Shown here: positions 1 to 8,694 of the stretch, one piece after another | Layout: the number at the start of each line of letters is the position of its first letter | How positions within the stretch are numbered: the first letter of the stretch is position 1 | Source: Halobaculum marinum | Lineage (GTDB): Archaea > Halobacteriota > Halobacteria > Halobacteriales > Haloferacaceae | Assembly (NCBI RefSeq): GCF_029338555.1 | Contig: NZ_CP119989.1 | Location: forward strand, 558,001-622,000 | Reading direction: 5' to 3' | DNA: 64,000 nucleotides | Translations under genes and position numbers: made by a program | Notes under the pieces: generated by a model | What the model saw: only the letters and a program-made list of their open reading frames with translations | What the model was told of the DNA's origin: nothing | The model's database searches: none

Positions 1-1221
1 CTGTGTCTCGTCGCTCGCGCGGTCGGAGACGAGCGTCGACAGCGACACGTTCAGCGAGCCGTTGCCGAACGACAGCAGCGCGCCGACGGCGAACAGTGCG
101 ACGGTCGGCCCGGTGAGGAGCGGCCCGGACAGCAGGCCGTCGCCGGGGTCGCCCGGCAGCGGGAGGAGCGCACCAATCTCGGGGGTGAACGGGAGGAACG
201 CGAGCGACGCCGCCAGCGCCGTCCCGCCGACGACCGCCAGTTTGATCGCGCCGAGGTACCGCTCCAGTTTCCCGACGAGGACGCCCTGGTTGATCGTGCC
301 GAGTACGCCGATGTAGGTCAGGAACACCGCCGCCGCGGTGGCGTCGTAGCCGTAGTAGTCCGCAGCAAAGGGGATGAACATCACCTGGATGCCCGCGAAC
401 GCGACCGAGGTGACGAAGTACGACGCGACGAGCGGCCGGAGCGCGTCATCCGCCAGCGCCGTACGGAACTGCTCGACCAGCGAACTGCTGCGGGCGCCCG
501 TCGACCGCGTGCGCTCGGGCTCTTTCAACACGATGAGGGCGGCGCCGAACGCGAGGAACGACAGCGCCGCGGCGGTGAAACTCGGGAGCGTGAACCGTGT
601 CGTCGGGACGAACGCCGGGAGCAGTGCGTCCGCCGCCGAGACGACCTGGTCGCTGGCGGCGACGCCGCCGAGCGCGGGGCCGAACACGAACCCCAGCGAG
701 AACGCGGCGCCGACGAGCCCCAGGGCGCCGGCACGCCGCTCGCGGGGGGTCACGTCCGCGATGTACGCCTGCGCCGCGGAGATGTTGCCGCCGGCGGCGC
801 CCGCGAGCGTCCGCGAGATAAGCAGCGTGGCGACGGCCGCGGCGGTGCCGGCGACGGCGCCTATCTCGGTGGCGAAGCCGAACACCAGCCACGCGACGCC
901 GGCCATCGCGACGGAGAAGGCGATCACCGGGCGACGACCGCGTTCGTCGGAGATGCGGCCGAGCGTCGGCGCGGCGAGGAACTGCGCCAGCGAGTAGGAG
1001 GCGGCGGTCAGGCCGATGAACACGTCCGAGACGCCGAACGAGCGCACGTAGAACGGGAGGATCGGGATGACGACGCCGAAGCCGAGCAGGTCGAGGAAGA
1101 CGACGCCGATGACGACCGCGACGGCGCGCCGGGAGCCGCGGGGGGTGTCGTCCCCGCCGTCGGTCGACGAACCGCCGGCCGCCGCGTCGGCGGCGTCGGG
1201 GTCGTCGGACGAAGTGGTCAC
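1..1221 (-). CDS. MFS transporter, DHA1/TetA-like drug exporter (C-terminus cut by window edge)
   Basis: Translation of the minus strand gives 407 residues with no stop before the window edge. It starts with an acidic cytoplasmic tail of about 30 residues, then alternating hydrophobic helices; about ten transmembrane segments are visible. Residues 43-58 (DLLGFGVVIPILPFY) match helix 1 of the TetA/DHA1 drug:H+ antiporter group, and GRISDERGRR near residues 88-97 is the MFS loop 2-3 motif. The expected role is proton-driven export of a small molecule across the cytoplasmic membrane; the substrate cannot be read. The start is GTG at 1219-1221, with CTAAG about 26 bases upstream as a TATA-like element, divergent from the gene at 1316. 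The final one or two helices lie outside the window. Confidence 0.9.
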   Translation of the reverse strand, partial: MTTSSDDPDAADAAAGGSSTDGGDDTPRGSRRAVAVVIGVVFLDLLGFGVVIPILPFYVRSFGVSDVFIGLTAASYSLAQFLAAPTLGRISDERGRRPVIAFSVAMAGVAWLVFGFATEIGAVAGTAAAVATLLISRTLAGAAGGNISAAQAYIADVTPRERRAGALGLVGAAFSLGFVFGPALGGVAASDQVVSAADALLPAFVPTTRFTLPSFTAAALSFLAFGAALIVLKEPERTRSTGARSSSLVEQFRTALADDALRPLVASYFVTSVAFAGIQVMFIPFAADYYGYDATAAAVFLTYIGVLGTINQGVLVGKLERYLGAIKLAVVGGTALAASLAFLPFTPEIGALLPLPGDPGDGLLSGPLLTGPTVALFAVGALLSFGNGSLNVSLSTLVSDRASDETQ

Positions 1222-1315
1222 GGCGGACCGTCGGCGTGCGGGAACTTAGCGGTCGTGGTCGGGTCCGCCGGTCGACGCAGAAGACACTTACAGCGCTACA
1301 GGCGATCCGCAGGCG

Positions 1316-2068
1316 ATGCCCTCCGACCGCACCGCGCTCGTGCTCGTCTTCGTCGGCCTCCTCCTGCTCCCGGGGCCGGCGTACGCGTTCGCGCTCGACG
1401 CCGCCGACGGCCCCGAGCGGTACCGCTCCTCAGCGGGCTACGCGGCGACACCGATCGACTACGAGAACGACACGGTGCTCGCCGAGCAGTACGCGGCCTC
1501 GCTCACGTTCCGCCCCGAGTCGTTCCAGTACCGCCACGTTCGAGACGACTTCCGCGCACCTAACCGGACGCGCGAGGTGCTGGAGACGGCGATGGCGACT
1601 GGCTCCGCGACCGTCGACTCGGACGCGGTCGCCGCCGACGTGCGGCAACTCCGCCGGAACTACTCGTTCCTCTCGGCCGAGTACGACACCTACCACGCGT
1701 TCACGCTGGCCGACGGGGAGGTGACGACGACCGTCGCGAACGAGTCAGATGTCGCGGCGGCGGTCCGCGAGGAACTGGTGGTCTCCTACGACGACCTCTC
1801 GCCGGCCGAACAACAGACGTTCCGGAAGATCCGCAACGCCACCGAGTCCGACGACGCGTTCGCCTACCGCCCGTGGAACGACGAGCCGGTTCCCGACGAC
1901 CCCATCGTCGAGCGCGACGGCACGTACTACGCCGTCGAAGCCGTCTCACACACCGACGACTTCGGCTTCCCAGAGGGGACGTTCGTCGGGCTAGTCGCCA
2001 GCGCCGTGGGGATAGTCGCGCTGCTGGCGGGGCTCGGGACGCTCGGATACAATCGCTGGCGGACTTGA
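1316..2068 (+). CDS. Secreted or membrane-anchored haloarchaeal protein of unknown function
   Basis: The product has 250 residues. Residues 5-25 form a hydrophobic signal or anchor (LVLVFVGLLLLPGPAYA) and a second helix lies near the C-terminus (about residues 222-243), followed by a short basic tail (YNRWRT). The roughly 190 residues between are acidic, contain several N-x-S/T sequons and probably face the exterior. This is a cell-surface protein held by a C-terminal helix. TATA-like CTTACA lies about 27 bases before the ATG, in a spacer shared with the divergent MFS gene. I do not recognise the family. Confidence 0.75.
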   Translation: MPSDRTALVLVFVGLLLLPGPAYAFALDAADGPERYRSSAGYAATPIDYENDTVLAEQYAASLTFRPESFQYRHVRDDFRAPNRTREVLETAMATGSATVDSDAVAADVRQLRRNYSFLSAEYDTYHAFTLADGEVTTTVANESDVAAAVREELVVSYDDLSPAEQQTFRKIRNATESDDAFAYRPWNDEPVPDDPIVERDGTYYAVEAVSHTDDFGFPEGTFVGLVASAVGIVALLAGLGTLGYNRWRT

Positions 2069-2090
2069 CGGCCCAGTTCGAGGCGACGGC

Positions 2091-2678
2091 TCAGCCGTGG
2101 CGCTCGATGACGCGCTTGGCGGCCTGTGCCTTCTCCTTCCAGCCGTAGCCGGCCTCGTACACGTGGCGCTTGCTGTCGACGAGTTGTTCGGGTGAGGACT
2201 CCTCGAAGCCGCCGCGGTCCCACGTGCCGGAGGTGTGGAGCCAGTCAACCACGTTCTGGCGGGTCTCCTGCCACGAGAGCCCGACCATCTCGTACCACGC
2301 GACCATCGCGAACACCGCGTTGTCGTGGCAGCCGGGGTAGCTCCCCTTCCGGTAGATGGTCGCCATCGGCTCGCGGGTCGGCTCCGAGACCTCCTCGCGG
2401 TAGCGCTCGGCGGTGAGCAGGCGGAGCGTGTCGCCGTCCTCCTCGACGCGGCCCTCGCGCTGGAGCAGGTCCAGCGCCGCGCGGTGGAGCCCGGACCACT
2501 CGTCGTGGACGGCGTGCTGGAGGGCAGACTCCGTGACTGCGCCGTCGACGAGGACGGTGAGCACGTCGGTGTACGCCTGTTCGATGTGGTGCCACTCGGT
2601 CCCCTCGAAGTCGCAGTCGGCGTCGTGCAGGCTGTTCGTGGTGCGACAGCCGGGGCAGGGGTACGCGAACCGGGGCAC
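2091..2678 (-). CDS. Conserved haloarchaeal zinc-ribbon protein, function unknown
   Basis: The chosen GTG start gives 195 residues opening VPRFAYPCPGCRTTNSLHDA, with a CxxC knuckle followed by another Cys and His, a likely N-terminal zinc site. The middle is helical and resembles a winged-helix fold (DEWSGLHRAALDLLQREGRV). The C-terminal third is rich in conserved-looking aromatic residues (MVAWYEMVGLSW, WLHTSGTWDRGGFEESS). A longer reading frame extends to 2759, but its extra 27 residues are basic and atypical. CCTAAG sits about 27 bases upstream of the GTG, supporting the short form as a leaderless transcript. A nucleic-acid-binding role is possible but not shown. Confidence 0.75.
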   Translation of the reverse strand: MPRFAYPCPGCRTTNSLHDADCDFEGTEWHHIEQAYTDVLTVLVDGAVTESALQHAVHDEWSGLHRAALDLLQREGRVEEDGDTLRLLTAERYREEVSEPTREPMATIYRKGSYPGCHDNAVFAMVAWYEMVGLSWQETRQNVVDWLHTSGTWDRGGFEESSPEQLVDSKRHVYEAGYGWKEKAQAAKRVIERHG

Positions 2679-2805
2679 GGGTGTCCTGTGTTGAGAGAGT
2701 CGACGGCTTAGGTGTCGTGGTTCCGAGCGCCGACCGAGTCCCGCCTCGGCGGCGGTCACTCGTCGGTGGGGTCGGTGGCGGCGGTGGCGCCGTCGACGTC
2801 GCCGG

Positions 2806-5589
2806 CTACTCGTCGACGAACGTCACGCCGGTGACCTCGAAGCGCGCGCCGCCGTCGTCGCCCTCGGTCAGCCGAATGTCCCACCCGTGAGCGTCGGCGA
2901 CCTGCTTGACGATCCGGAGGCCGAAGCCGGTGCCGCCGTCGGCGGTCGAGAACCCCGCCTCGAACACCGACTCGCGGTCCGCCGGCGCCACGCCGACGCC
3001 GTCGTCCTCGACGGCGAACCCGTCCGCGAAGTCGGAGACGACCACGGTGACCTCGTCGCCGCCGTGTTCGACCGCGTTGCGGACGAGGTTCTCGAACAGC
3101 TGTTTGAGGCGGCGGCGGTCCGCCTGGATCGACCGTTCTGCAGTCACGACGAGCGTCCCTCCGGGTGTCTCCACGTTCCCCCAGCACTCGCGCGCCGTCG
3201 TCGCCAGGTCGACCGACGTGGGGTCGATTTCGTCGTTCCCATCGCGAGCCAACGCGAGCAGGTCGTCGATGAGCGCGCCCATCCGGTCGTGTGCGCGCTC
3301 GACGGCGTCGAGGTGCTCGCTGTCGCACTCGTCTTTCACGAACTCCAGTCGACCGGTCGCCACGTTCAGCGGATTGCGCAGGTCGTGGGAGACGACGCTC
3401 GCGAACTCCTCCAGCCGCTCGTTTTGCCGCCGAAGTTCGTTGCGGCTCTCGCGAAGCGACTGCTCGCCCTCCAGCACGTCGAGGGCCGTCTCGGCGGCGG
3501 TGGCGAGGATGCCGGCGAGGAACTCGTCGCTCTCGTCGAACGCGTCCGGGGTCGTCTCGGCCACCGAGAGCGTCCCGAACTCCCCCATCGGGAGCACCAT
3601 CAGACTCCGCAACCCCGTGCCCGCGTCGAAGGAGCCCTCGACCGCCTCGATGTCGTCGTACACGCGGGCTTCGCCGTCCTTGTACGCGTGCCAGTTGAGG
3701 CTGGGCGACTCCGCGGAGAACACCGCACGCGGCGGGAGCAGGCCGCCGACCGTATCGGACTCGGCTACCGGGACGAGTTCGTCATCCGCCGAGTCGTGGA
3801 ACCGAACGACGACGACCGAGAAGCCGAGGATGTCCTCGGCGGCCGCGACGACCCGCTCGGCGACCGCCGCTCTCGACTCGGCGGTGACGAGTTCTCGCGT
3901 CGCGTTGTGGAGCCGTTCGAGGCTCCGCTGGCGCGCGCGGTGCGCCTCCTCGCGGGCGACGCGGTCGAGCGCGGTCTCGAGGTAGTTGGCGAGGATCTCA
4001 ACGAGCAGTCGGTCGGTCTCGGAGTATGCGGCTCGCTCGGGCGAGGAGACGATGAACAGGCCGTGGCCGCCGAGTGGGTGGAACACGACGCTCTCGGCGG
4101 GCGTCTCCTCCTCGAGTTCGGATGTGCGGGTCGTCGATTCGAGGTACGTCGGGTCGCCGTCGTCGAACACGTCCCACGCGAAGTTGGCCCGCGTCCCCGA
4201 CGGCGCCGACTGGTCGTAGACGGGTTTCTCCCCGAACGTCTCGGCCACGGGGTCGCCGACGGCAATCGGTTTCAGGCTGTTCCCGTCGTCGGTCACCATG
4301 TGGACGCTGCTCAAGTCGGCGCCGATGATCTCGGCGGCGGCGTCGACCGCCAGCCGCGCCGTCTCTTCGACCGTCTGTGTGTAGTTGAGTGCGCGCGAGC
4401 GTTCGCGGAGCTGCTCCAGCTTCCGGTCGCGACGCTTACGCACCGAGATGTCTCGACTGCTGACGAGGAAGCGGTCCTCGCCGTCGAGGTCGAGGCGTCT
4501 GACGTGGATCTTCGCCGGAAACGTGGAGCCGTCGCGGCGCTCGTAGCGCCCCTCCAACTCCAGTCGTTCGCCTGGCTCCATCTCTCTCCACAGTTCGCGG
4601 CCCTCCTCGCGGTCGATCGATCGGTCGAGATCCCACACCGCCATCGAGGTGAGTTCCTCGACGTCGTACCCGGTCTCTGCGCACAGTTGTGGGTTCGCGT
4701 CGACGATGTTCCCCTCGGCGTCGTGGACGTCGATCATGTCCGGCGAGTGCTCGAACAACGCCTCCAGTCGGGCGGTCGTCTGTTCGAGGCGACGCTGGCG
4801 CTCCCGGCGCTCGGTCACGTCGGTGATGAACCCCTCGATGGCCTCCAGCGCGCCGTCGGCGTCGTACACGCCGCGGCCGCGCTCCCACACCCACCGCGTC
4901 TCTCCCTCGCGCGTTCGGATTCGGTAGGTGAGTTCGAACCGCTCGCGGTCGTCGAGCGCCTCCTGGACGGCCTCCCAGGTCCACGTCTGGTCGTCGGGGT
5001 GGATCACCTCCTCGCCCCACACCACCTCGTCGCCCTCCAACTCCGCGGCAGTGTACCCCGTCAGCACCTCCACCTCCCCGTCGGCGGTCTCCATCGGCCA
5101 CGTCGGCTCGTTCAGACACCGGTAGATGATCCCGGGGAGCGTGCTGATCAGCGTCTCCAGTCGCCGCGTCCGTTCGGTCAGCATCTGGCGCGACCGGAAC
5201 GCCTCGACGGCGTTCACGATCCGGTTCGCCAACAGCGTGTACTGGTCGCTGCCCGGCCCCTTCTGGAGGTAGTCGGTCACCCCTGCCGAGATGGCTTCGC
5301 TCGCGATTTCCTCGGACCCCTTCCCAGTGAACAACACGAACGGTAACTCCGGGTACTCCGCGCGCACCGACCGCAGGAACTCGATTCCGTTCTCGCGAGG
5401 CATGTCGTGGTCGGAGACGATACAGTCCACCCGCTCGCTCGCCAACACCTCCCGCCCTTCTTCGGCGCTACTCGCGCTGTGGACGGTAATTCGGTCGTGT
5501 TCGCGCTCCAGATACGTCGCGACCAACTCGGCGAACGCCGGCTGGTCGTCGACGTGGAGCACTCGTATCGCGTCGTCGGTGTCGGGCAT
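2806..5589 (-). CDS. Hybrid sensor: receiver, PAS, PAS, GAF, GAF, histidine kinase
   Basis: The product has 927 residues. Residues 8-125 form a receiver domain with the acidic pair D14-D15, phospho-acceptor D60 (VSDHDMP) and a conserved Lys in FTGKG. Two PAS domains follow (about 150-270, and 280-400 beginning LEALFEHSPDMIDVHD), then two GAF domains (about 420-560 and 570-700). HisKA has its His in SVVSHDLRNPL; HATPase_c has N-box NLVRNAVEHG, G1 DDGVGV and G2 GTGFGLRIVK. No transmembrane helix is seen, so it should be a cytoplasmic sensor, perhaps of redox state or ligands through the PAS/GAF modules. The frame is open upstream to 5994, but ATG at 5587-5589 is right for the receiver domain and has CTTATG upstream. 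No separate response regulator is adjacent. It is divergent from the UspA gene. Confidence 0.93.
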   Translation of the reverse strand: MPDTDDAIRVLHVDDQPAFAELVATYLEREHDRITVHSASSAEEGREVLASERVDCIVSDHDMPRENGIEFLRSVRAEYPELPFVLFTGKGSEEIASEAISAGVTDYLQKGPGSDQYTLLANRIVNAVEAFRSRQMLTERTRRLETLISTLPGIIYRCLNEPTWPMETADGEVEVLTGYTAAELEGDEVVWGEEVIHPDDQTWTWEAVQEALDDRERFELTYRIRTREGETRWVWERGRGVYDADGALEAIEGFITDVTERRERQRRLEQTTARLEALFEHSPDMIDVHDAEGNIVDANPQLCAETGYDVEELTSMAVWDLDRSIDREEGRELWREMEPGERLELEGRYERRDGSTFPAKIHVRRLDLDGEDRFLVSSRDISVRKRRDRKLEQLRERSRALNYTQTVEETARLAVDAAAEIIGADLSSVHMVTDDGNSLKPIAVGDPVAETFGEKPVYDQSAPSGTRANFAWDVFDDGDPTYLESTTRTSELEEETPAESVVFHPLGGHGLFIVSSPERAAYSETDRLLVEILANYLETALDRVAREEAHRARQRSLERLHNATRELVTAESRAAVAERVVAAAEDILGFSVVVVRFHDSADDELVPVAESDTVGGLLPPRAVFSAESPSLNWHAYKDGEARVYDDIEAVEGSFDAGTGLRSLMVLPMGEFGTLSVAETTPDAFDESDEFLAGILATAAETALDVLEGEQSLRESRNELRRQNERLEEFASVVSHDLRNPLNVATGRLEFVKDECDSEHLDAVERAHDRMGALIDDLLALARDGNDEIDPTSVDLATTARECWGNVETPGGTLVVTAERSIQADRRRLKQLFENLVRNAVEHGGDEVTVVVSDFADGFAVEDDGVGVAPADRESVFEAGFSTADGGTGFGLRIVKQVADAHGWDIRLTEGDDGGARFEVTGVTFVDE

Positions 5590-5625
5590 GGATCCGATAG
5601 TCGACCTGAGATTACACTGGGACCT

Positions 5626-5631
5626 CATAAG
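5626..5631 (-). promoter_or_regulatory. TATA-like element of the histidine-kinase gene
   Basis: CTTATG on the minus strand, 37 bases before the ATG at 5589. It predicts a short untranslated leader of roughly 10-15 bases. It lies in the 134-base spacer shared with the divergent UspA gene. Confidence 0.5.
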
Positions 5632-5692
5632 TGGTAGCCGTCCGAATATCAGATAGATCACACGCTGCCCGCTCCGGCGGGGAGCGCCGAGA

Positions 5693-5698
5693 TTTAAG
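5693..5698 (+). promoter_or_regulatory. TATA-like element of the UspA gene
   Basis: TTTAAG ends 25 bases before the ATG at 5724, the spacing expected for a leaderless haloarchaeal transcript. Confidence 0.6.
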
Positions 5699-5723
5699 CG
5701 GGTGCCCCCGGAACACTCGCGTG

Positions 5724-6179
5724 ATGCCCGAGTTCGACACCATCGTCGTCGCGACCGACGGCTCCGAGAGTGTGAGCCGTGCGGTCGACGCGGCGCTGGA
5801 TCTGGCCGAGCGCTTCGACGCGGCGGTCCACGCGCTGTACGTCGTCGACAGCGGCGAGGTGGACTCCTCTCCCGAGGCCGTCCGCGAGCAGATGCGCAAC
5901 GCCCTGCAGGAGCGCGGCGGCGCCGCCATCGTCGACGTTCAGAAGCGCGCCGGCCGCGACGTGACCGCGGTCGTCCGGGAGGGGCGCCCGGCAAACGAGA
6001 TCGCCGACTACGCCCGCGAGATCAACGCCGACCTCGTCGCCACCGGAACCCGCGGTCGCCACGGCGAGAACCGCTTCCTCATCGGGTCGGTCGCCGAGCG
6101 CGTCGTCCGCACCTGCCCGGTCCCCGTGCTCACGGTGCGGCAACTGGACAGCGACTCCGAGGTCGACGCCTCGGCCTGA
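5724..6179 (+). CDS. Universal stress protein, UspA family, single domain
   Basis: The product has 151 residues in one Usp domain. It begins EFDTIVVATDGSE (strand 1 and nucleotide-binding Asp). Near residues 110-127 it carries GTRGRHGENRFLIGSVAERV, the G-2x-G-9x-G-S nucleotide-binding signature of ATP-binding Usp proteins, and it ends with the typical strand CPVPVLTVR. It is cytoplasmic and probably a homodimer. Usp proteins respond to stress, but the exact role here is unknown. The divergent gene is a large sensor kinase, so co-regulation is possible but unproven. Downstream lies the repeated hairpin spacer at 6181-6365. Confidence 0.92.
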   Translation: MPEFDTIVVATDGSESVSRAVDAALDLAERFDAAVHALYVVDSGEVDSSPEAVREQMRNALQERGGAAIVDVQKRAGRDVTAVVREGRPANEIADYAREINADLVATGTRGRHGENRFLIGSVAERVVRTCPVPVLTVRQLDSDSEVDASA

Positions 6180-6180
6180 G

Positions 6181-6217
6181 CGCGCCACGGGACCGCGCCG
6201 CCGATTGTCGTGGTCTC
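6181..6217. repeat. 37-base direct repeat, copy 1
   Basis: An exact 37-base match to 6313-6349, offset by 132 bases. It begins CGCGCCACGGGACCGCGCC and ends in the left arm of a hairpin (CGTGGTC). It starts right after the uspA stop codon. Confidence 0.85.
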
Positions 6218-6365
6218 GCTGCGCTCGACCACGCAGCACGCTCGCGGGTCGCTACGCTCCCCGCTCGCAGTCTCGTGGCCTCACTCCGTTCGGCCACGCA
6301 CCGACTGGGCGGCGCGCCACGGGACCGCGCCGCCGATTGTCGTGGTCTCACTCCGTTCGGCCACG
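6209..6365. other. Series of GC-rich hairpins in the uspA/DHH spacer
   Basis: Four inverted repeats occur in about 160 bases. CGTGGTC (6209-6215) pairs with GACCACG (6227-6233); GCGGG (6244-6248) with CCCGC (6260-6264); CGTGGCC (6274-6280) with GGCCACG (6292-6298); CGTGGTC (6341-6347) with GGCCACG (6359-6365, one G-U pair). Three have 11-base loops of the type TCACTCCGTTC or TCGCTGCGCTC. The spacing and shared loop show a repeated element family rather than chance. Possible roles are termination or processing of the uspA transcript, or a dispersed palindromic repeat. Confidence 0.75.
6313..6349. repeat. 37-base direct repeat, copy 2
   Basis: Second exact copy of 6181-6217. It continues into a different hairpin loop (TCACTCCGTTC instead of TCGCTGCGCTC), so the copies diverge just where the loop begins. 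Confidence 0.85.
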
Positions 6366-6409
6366 CGCCACACCACCGCTGTTTTCCCCACCCGTCCCAA
6401 CCCCGCGGT

Positions 6410-7615
6410 ATGGACGACGAACTCATCGAGACGAGCGCCCTCCCGCTGGACCGCCGCTCGCGGATCCCCGGGAAGGGGTTCTTCTACCCGGACTCGCTGG
6501 ACGAGGACCGCTCGGAGGAGCGCGCGAAGGAGGCCGTCGAGGGCGCCGAGGCGGTCGTCATCACCGACTCCGACGCCGACGGCCTCGGCTGTGTCGCGCT
6601 GATCCGCGAGGCGTACGACGCCGCGCTCGACCCCGAGCCGTTCGAGGCACGGCGCCGCGCCAAACTCGACGACACGTACGAGGAGGAGTTCGGCGAGGAC
6701 GCCGACGAGGACGACGACCGCGAGGAGTCGCCCGTCGCGCTGCTCCCCTCCGGCCCCCACTCCTTCGAGGAGGATCTGGAGTACGCCGCCGAGTTCCTGG
6801 AGGACGGCACCGACGTGTTCGTCTGCGACATCTGCCCCGACGAGTTCCAGTACATCGCCGAGGACCTGACGGCGGTCGTCGAGACGGCGGACGCGGTGCG
6901 GTGGTTCGACCACCACCAGTGGGACGAGGAGCTGGCCGCCTCGGTGCGCGAACTCGGCGTCGACCTCGTCGTCGGCGAGAGCGACGAGGAGTGCTCCACC
7001 GACGTGACGCTCCGCTCGCTCGACTACGACTTCGACGAGCGGTTCGTGGAGTTGGCGGCGGTGACCCGCGACCACGACCTCTGGCTCAACGAGGACCCCC
7101 GCTCGCACGACCTCGCCGACTACGCCTACTGGACCGGTGCCGAGGAGTACGCCGCCATCGTCGGCGCGTACGGCGCCGAACTCCCCGCGGTCGCGACCGA
7201 GTACGTCGAACACCGCCGCGTCGAGAAGCGCCAACTCATCGAGAAGGCCGTCGACCGCGCGGTCCACCACGAGGTCGGCGACTGGACCGTCGGCGTCACC
7301 TACGGCCGCTGTTCCCAGAACGAGGTCGCCGACGCGCTCCGCGAGGAGGGCGCCGACGCCGCGGTGATCGTCAAACCCTCCGGCTCCGCCTCCATCCGCG
7401 GCTCCGAGGGGTTCGAGCGCGCCCACGAGGTCGCCGGGCAGGTCAACGGCGGCGGCCACCCGAAGGCCGCCGGCTGTAAGCCCGACGTGTACGACGACAT
7501 GCTCGACTACGCGCACCACTGGACGACCGAAGGCGCGACGACGAAGCGCGTCATCCTCCGGGCGTTCGAGGCGCTCGTCGACGAGGACGGCGAGGCGGAC
7601 GGCGGCGACGAGTAA
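6410..7615 (+). CDS. DHH-family phosphoesterase (RecJ-like/oligonucleotide phosphatase type)
   Basis: The product has 401 residues. ITDSDADGLG (51-60) is the first metal-binding motif, WFDHHQWD (about 165-172) is the DHH motif, and GQVNGGGHPKAAG near residue 350 is the DHHA1 substrate-binding motif. Between them is an acidic insertion (about 95-105) of the kind common in halophiles. The family comprises Mn-dependent phosphoesterases acting on single-stranded DNA or RNA ends or on small nucleotides; I cannot tell which. ATG at 6410 follows the repeated spacer. It appears monocistronic. Confidence 0.9.
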   Translation: MDDELIETSALPLDRRSRIPGKGFFYPDSLDEDRSEERAKEAVEGAEAVVITDSDADGLGCVALIREAYDAALDPEPFEARRRAKLDDTYEEEFGEDADEDDDREESPVALLPSGPHSFEEDLEYAAEFLEDGTDVFVCDICPDEFQYIAEDLTAVVETADAVRWFDHHQWDEELAASVRELGVDLVVGESDEECSTDVTLRSLDYDFDERFVELAAVTRDHDLWLNEDPRSHDLADYAYWTGAEEYAAIVGAYGAELPAVATEYVEHRRVEKRQLIEKAVDRAVHHEVGDWTVGVTYGRCSQNEVADALREEGADAAVIVKPSGSASIRGSEGFERAHEVAGQVNGGGHPKAAGCKPDVYDDMLDYAHHWTTEGATTKRVILRAFEALVDEDGEADGGDE

Positions 7616-7742
7616 GCAACCAGTTCGCGGCGACGTCGATCCGGAGCCGGCGGCATCGAGCGGTGATAACCCTGTGCGTCCGGCTCTCGCAGCCGATTCT
7701 CTCGCGCACAGCGTTATCTACGGCTCCACCGTCGCTCCGCCG

Positions 7743-8111
7743 ATGGCAGTACACACGGCCTTCGACTACGCGCGCCGCGAACACGACTCCGTCCTCGTCT
7801 ACGACCTCTCTGCGTGGGACGGTGAGACCGAGGGGATGGCCGACATCGAGACCCAGTGGCGCAGAGACGCGAGCGCGGCACACATCTCGGGGACGGTGAC
7901 GGTGTTCGGGCCGGACATCGCGCTCGGCCACGAGACACAGAGACACCTCGCACGCGAGTGGAGCGACAACGTCGACGCCGCCGGTGTCGACCGCGTCGCG
8001 TTCGTCTCCGAGGGGATCAAAGCGCGCGCCGTGAGCGCCGCCGTCGACGTCGGCGCCGAGGTCCACGTGTTCGGCTCGCTTGAGGAAGCGGTCGAGTGGG
8101 CGCAGGGCTAA
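7743..8111 (+). CDS. Conserved haloarchaeal protein, possibly SpoIIAA/STAS-like
   Basis: The product has 122 residues. It alternates beta strands and amphipathic helices (VLVYDLSAWDG; GVDRVAFVSEGIKARAVSAAV; AEVHVFGSLEEAVEWA), resembling the small SpoIIAA-like/STAS fold often seen in haloarchaea. That assignment rests on pattern only. TTATCT lies 24-29 bases before the ATG, supporting this start over the open frame beginning at 7674. It converges on the gene at 8139. Confidence 0.7.
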   Translation: MAVHTAFDYARREHDSVLVYDLSAWDGETEGMADIETQWRRDASAAHISGTVTVFGPDIALGHETQRHLAREWSDNVDAAGVDRVAFVSEGIKARAVSAAVDVGAEVHVFGSLEEAVEWAQG

Positions 8112-8138
8112 CCCGAGAACAGACGCGACGAGACCGCG

Positions 8139-8609
8139 TTACTCCTCGACCGCCGGTTCTTCGCTGTACTCGCCCATGACCCACTTGTGCGAGTAGTCGG
8201 TCCCACAGCTACAGTGGGCGTACGCGTGCATCACGTCGCCCTCGGCGTACAGGCCGCCGACACCCTCGTTCTGCTCCTCGCCGAACGCGAACACGAACTC
8301 CGCGTCGTGGTCCTCGGTCGGCTCCTCGACGGCGTCGGGGCACTCCCCACCGCCGAGGTCGGGGTAGATGACGCCGTCGCGGGCCATCGCCTCCTTGGCG
8401 AACTGCATCGCCTGCATCCCGGTGCCGGCGGCGAACGCCTTGCGCCCGTCGTCGCCGGGGACGACGAGCACGACGCCGTCGTCGACGGCCTCGCCCATGT
8501 TGGCGATCTTGCCCTGCTCGTCGAGGTGGTCGTGCGTGAGGTAGATGGCCACGTCGTCGAGTCGCTCGCCCGCGAGGAACTCGTCGAGTTTGCCGTCGTC
8601 GTCGGTCAT
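8139..8609 (-). CDS. Conserved haloarchaeal protein (probably DUF5807)
   Basis: The product has 156 residues, starts MTDDDGKLDEFLAGERLDDV and is strongly acidic. It has a hydrophobic strand in the middle (GVVLVVPGD) and a cluster HAYAHCSCGTDYSHKW near the C-terminus, with two Cys and several His that could bind a metal. From memory this is the family catalogued as DUF5807; I could not verify that. TTTTAC lies about 27 bases upstream of the ATG. Function unknown. Confidence 0.8.
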   Translation of the reverse strand: MTDDDGKLDEFLAGERLDDVAIYLTHDHLDEQGKIANMGEAVDDGVVLVVPGDDGRKAFAAGTGMQAMQFAKEAMARDGVIYPDLGGGECPDAVEEPTEDHDAEFVFAFGEEQNEGVGGLYAEGDVMHAYAHCSCGTDYSHKWVMGEYSEEPAVEE

Positions 8610-8694
8610 GGCTCCGAGTGGGCGCGCGAGTCGTAAAAGGTCGTCCGTCGCGGGTCGGGATACGGCTCGTCCCGTGCTGTCCCGTCACGCGCCG

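Noticed and set aside
2887-5346. 819-codon open frame on the plus strand
   Set aside because: It lies wholly antisense to the histidine kinase, is rich in Val, Arg and His, and shows no domains: a high-GC shadow frame.
5590-5994. N-terminal extension of the kinase frame
   Set aside because: Arg/Ser-rich, overlaps the UspA gene, and lies upstream of the kinase promoter element; the receiver domain starts naturally at the ATG at 5589.
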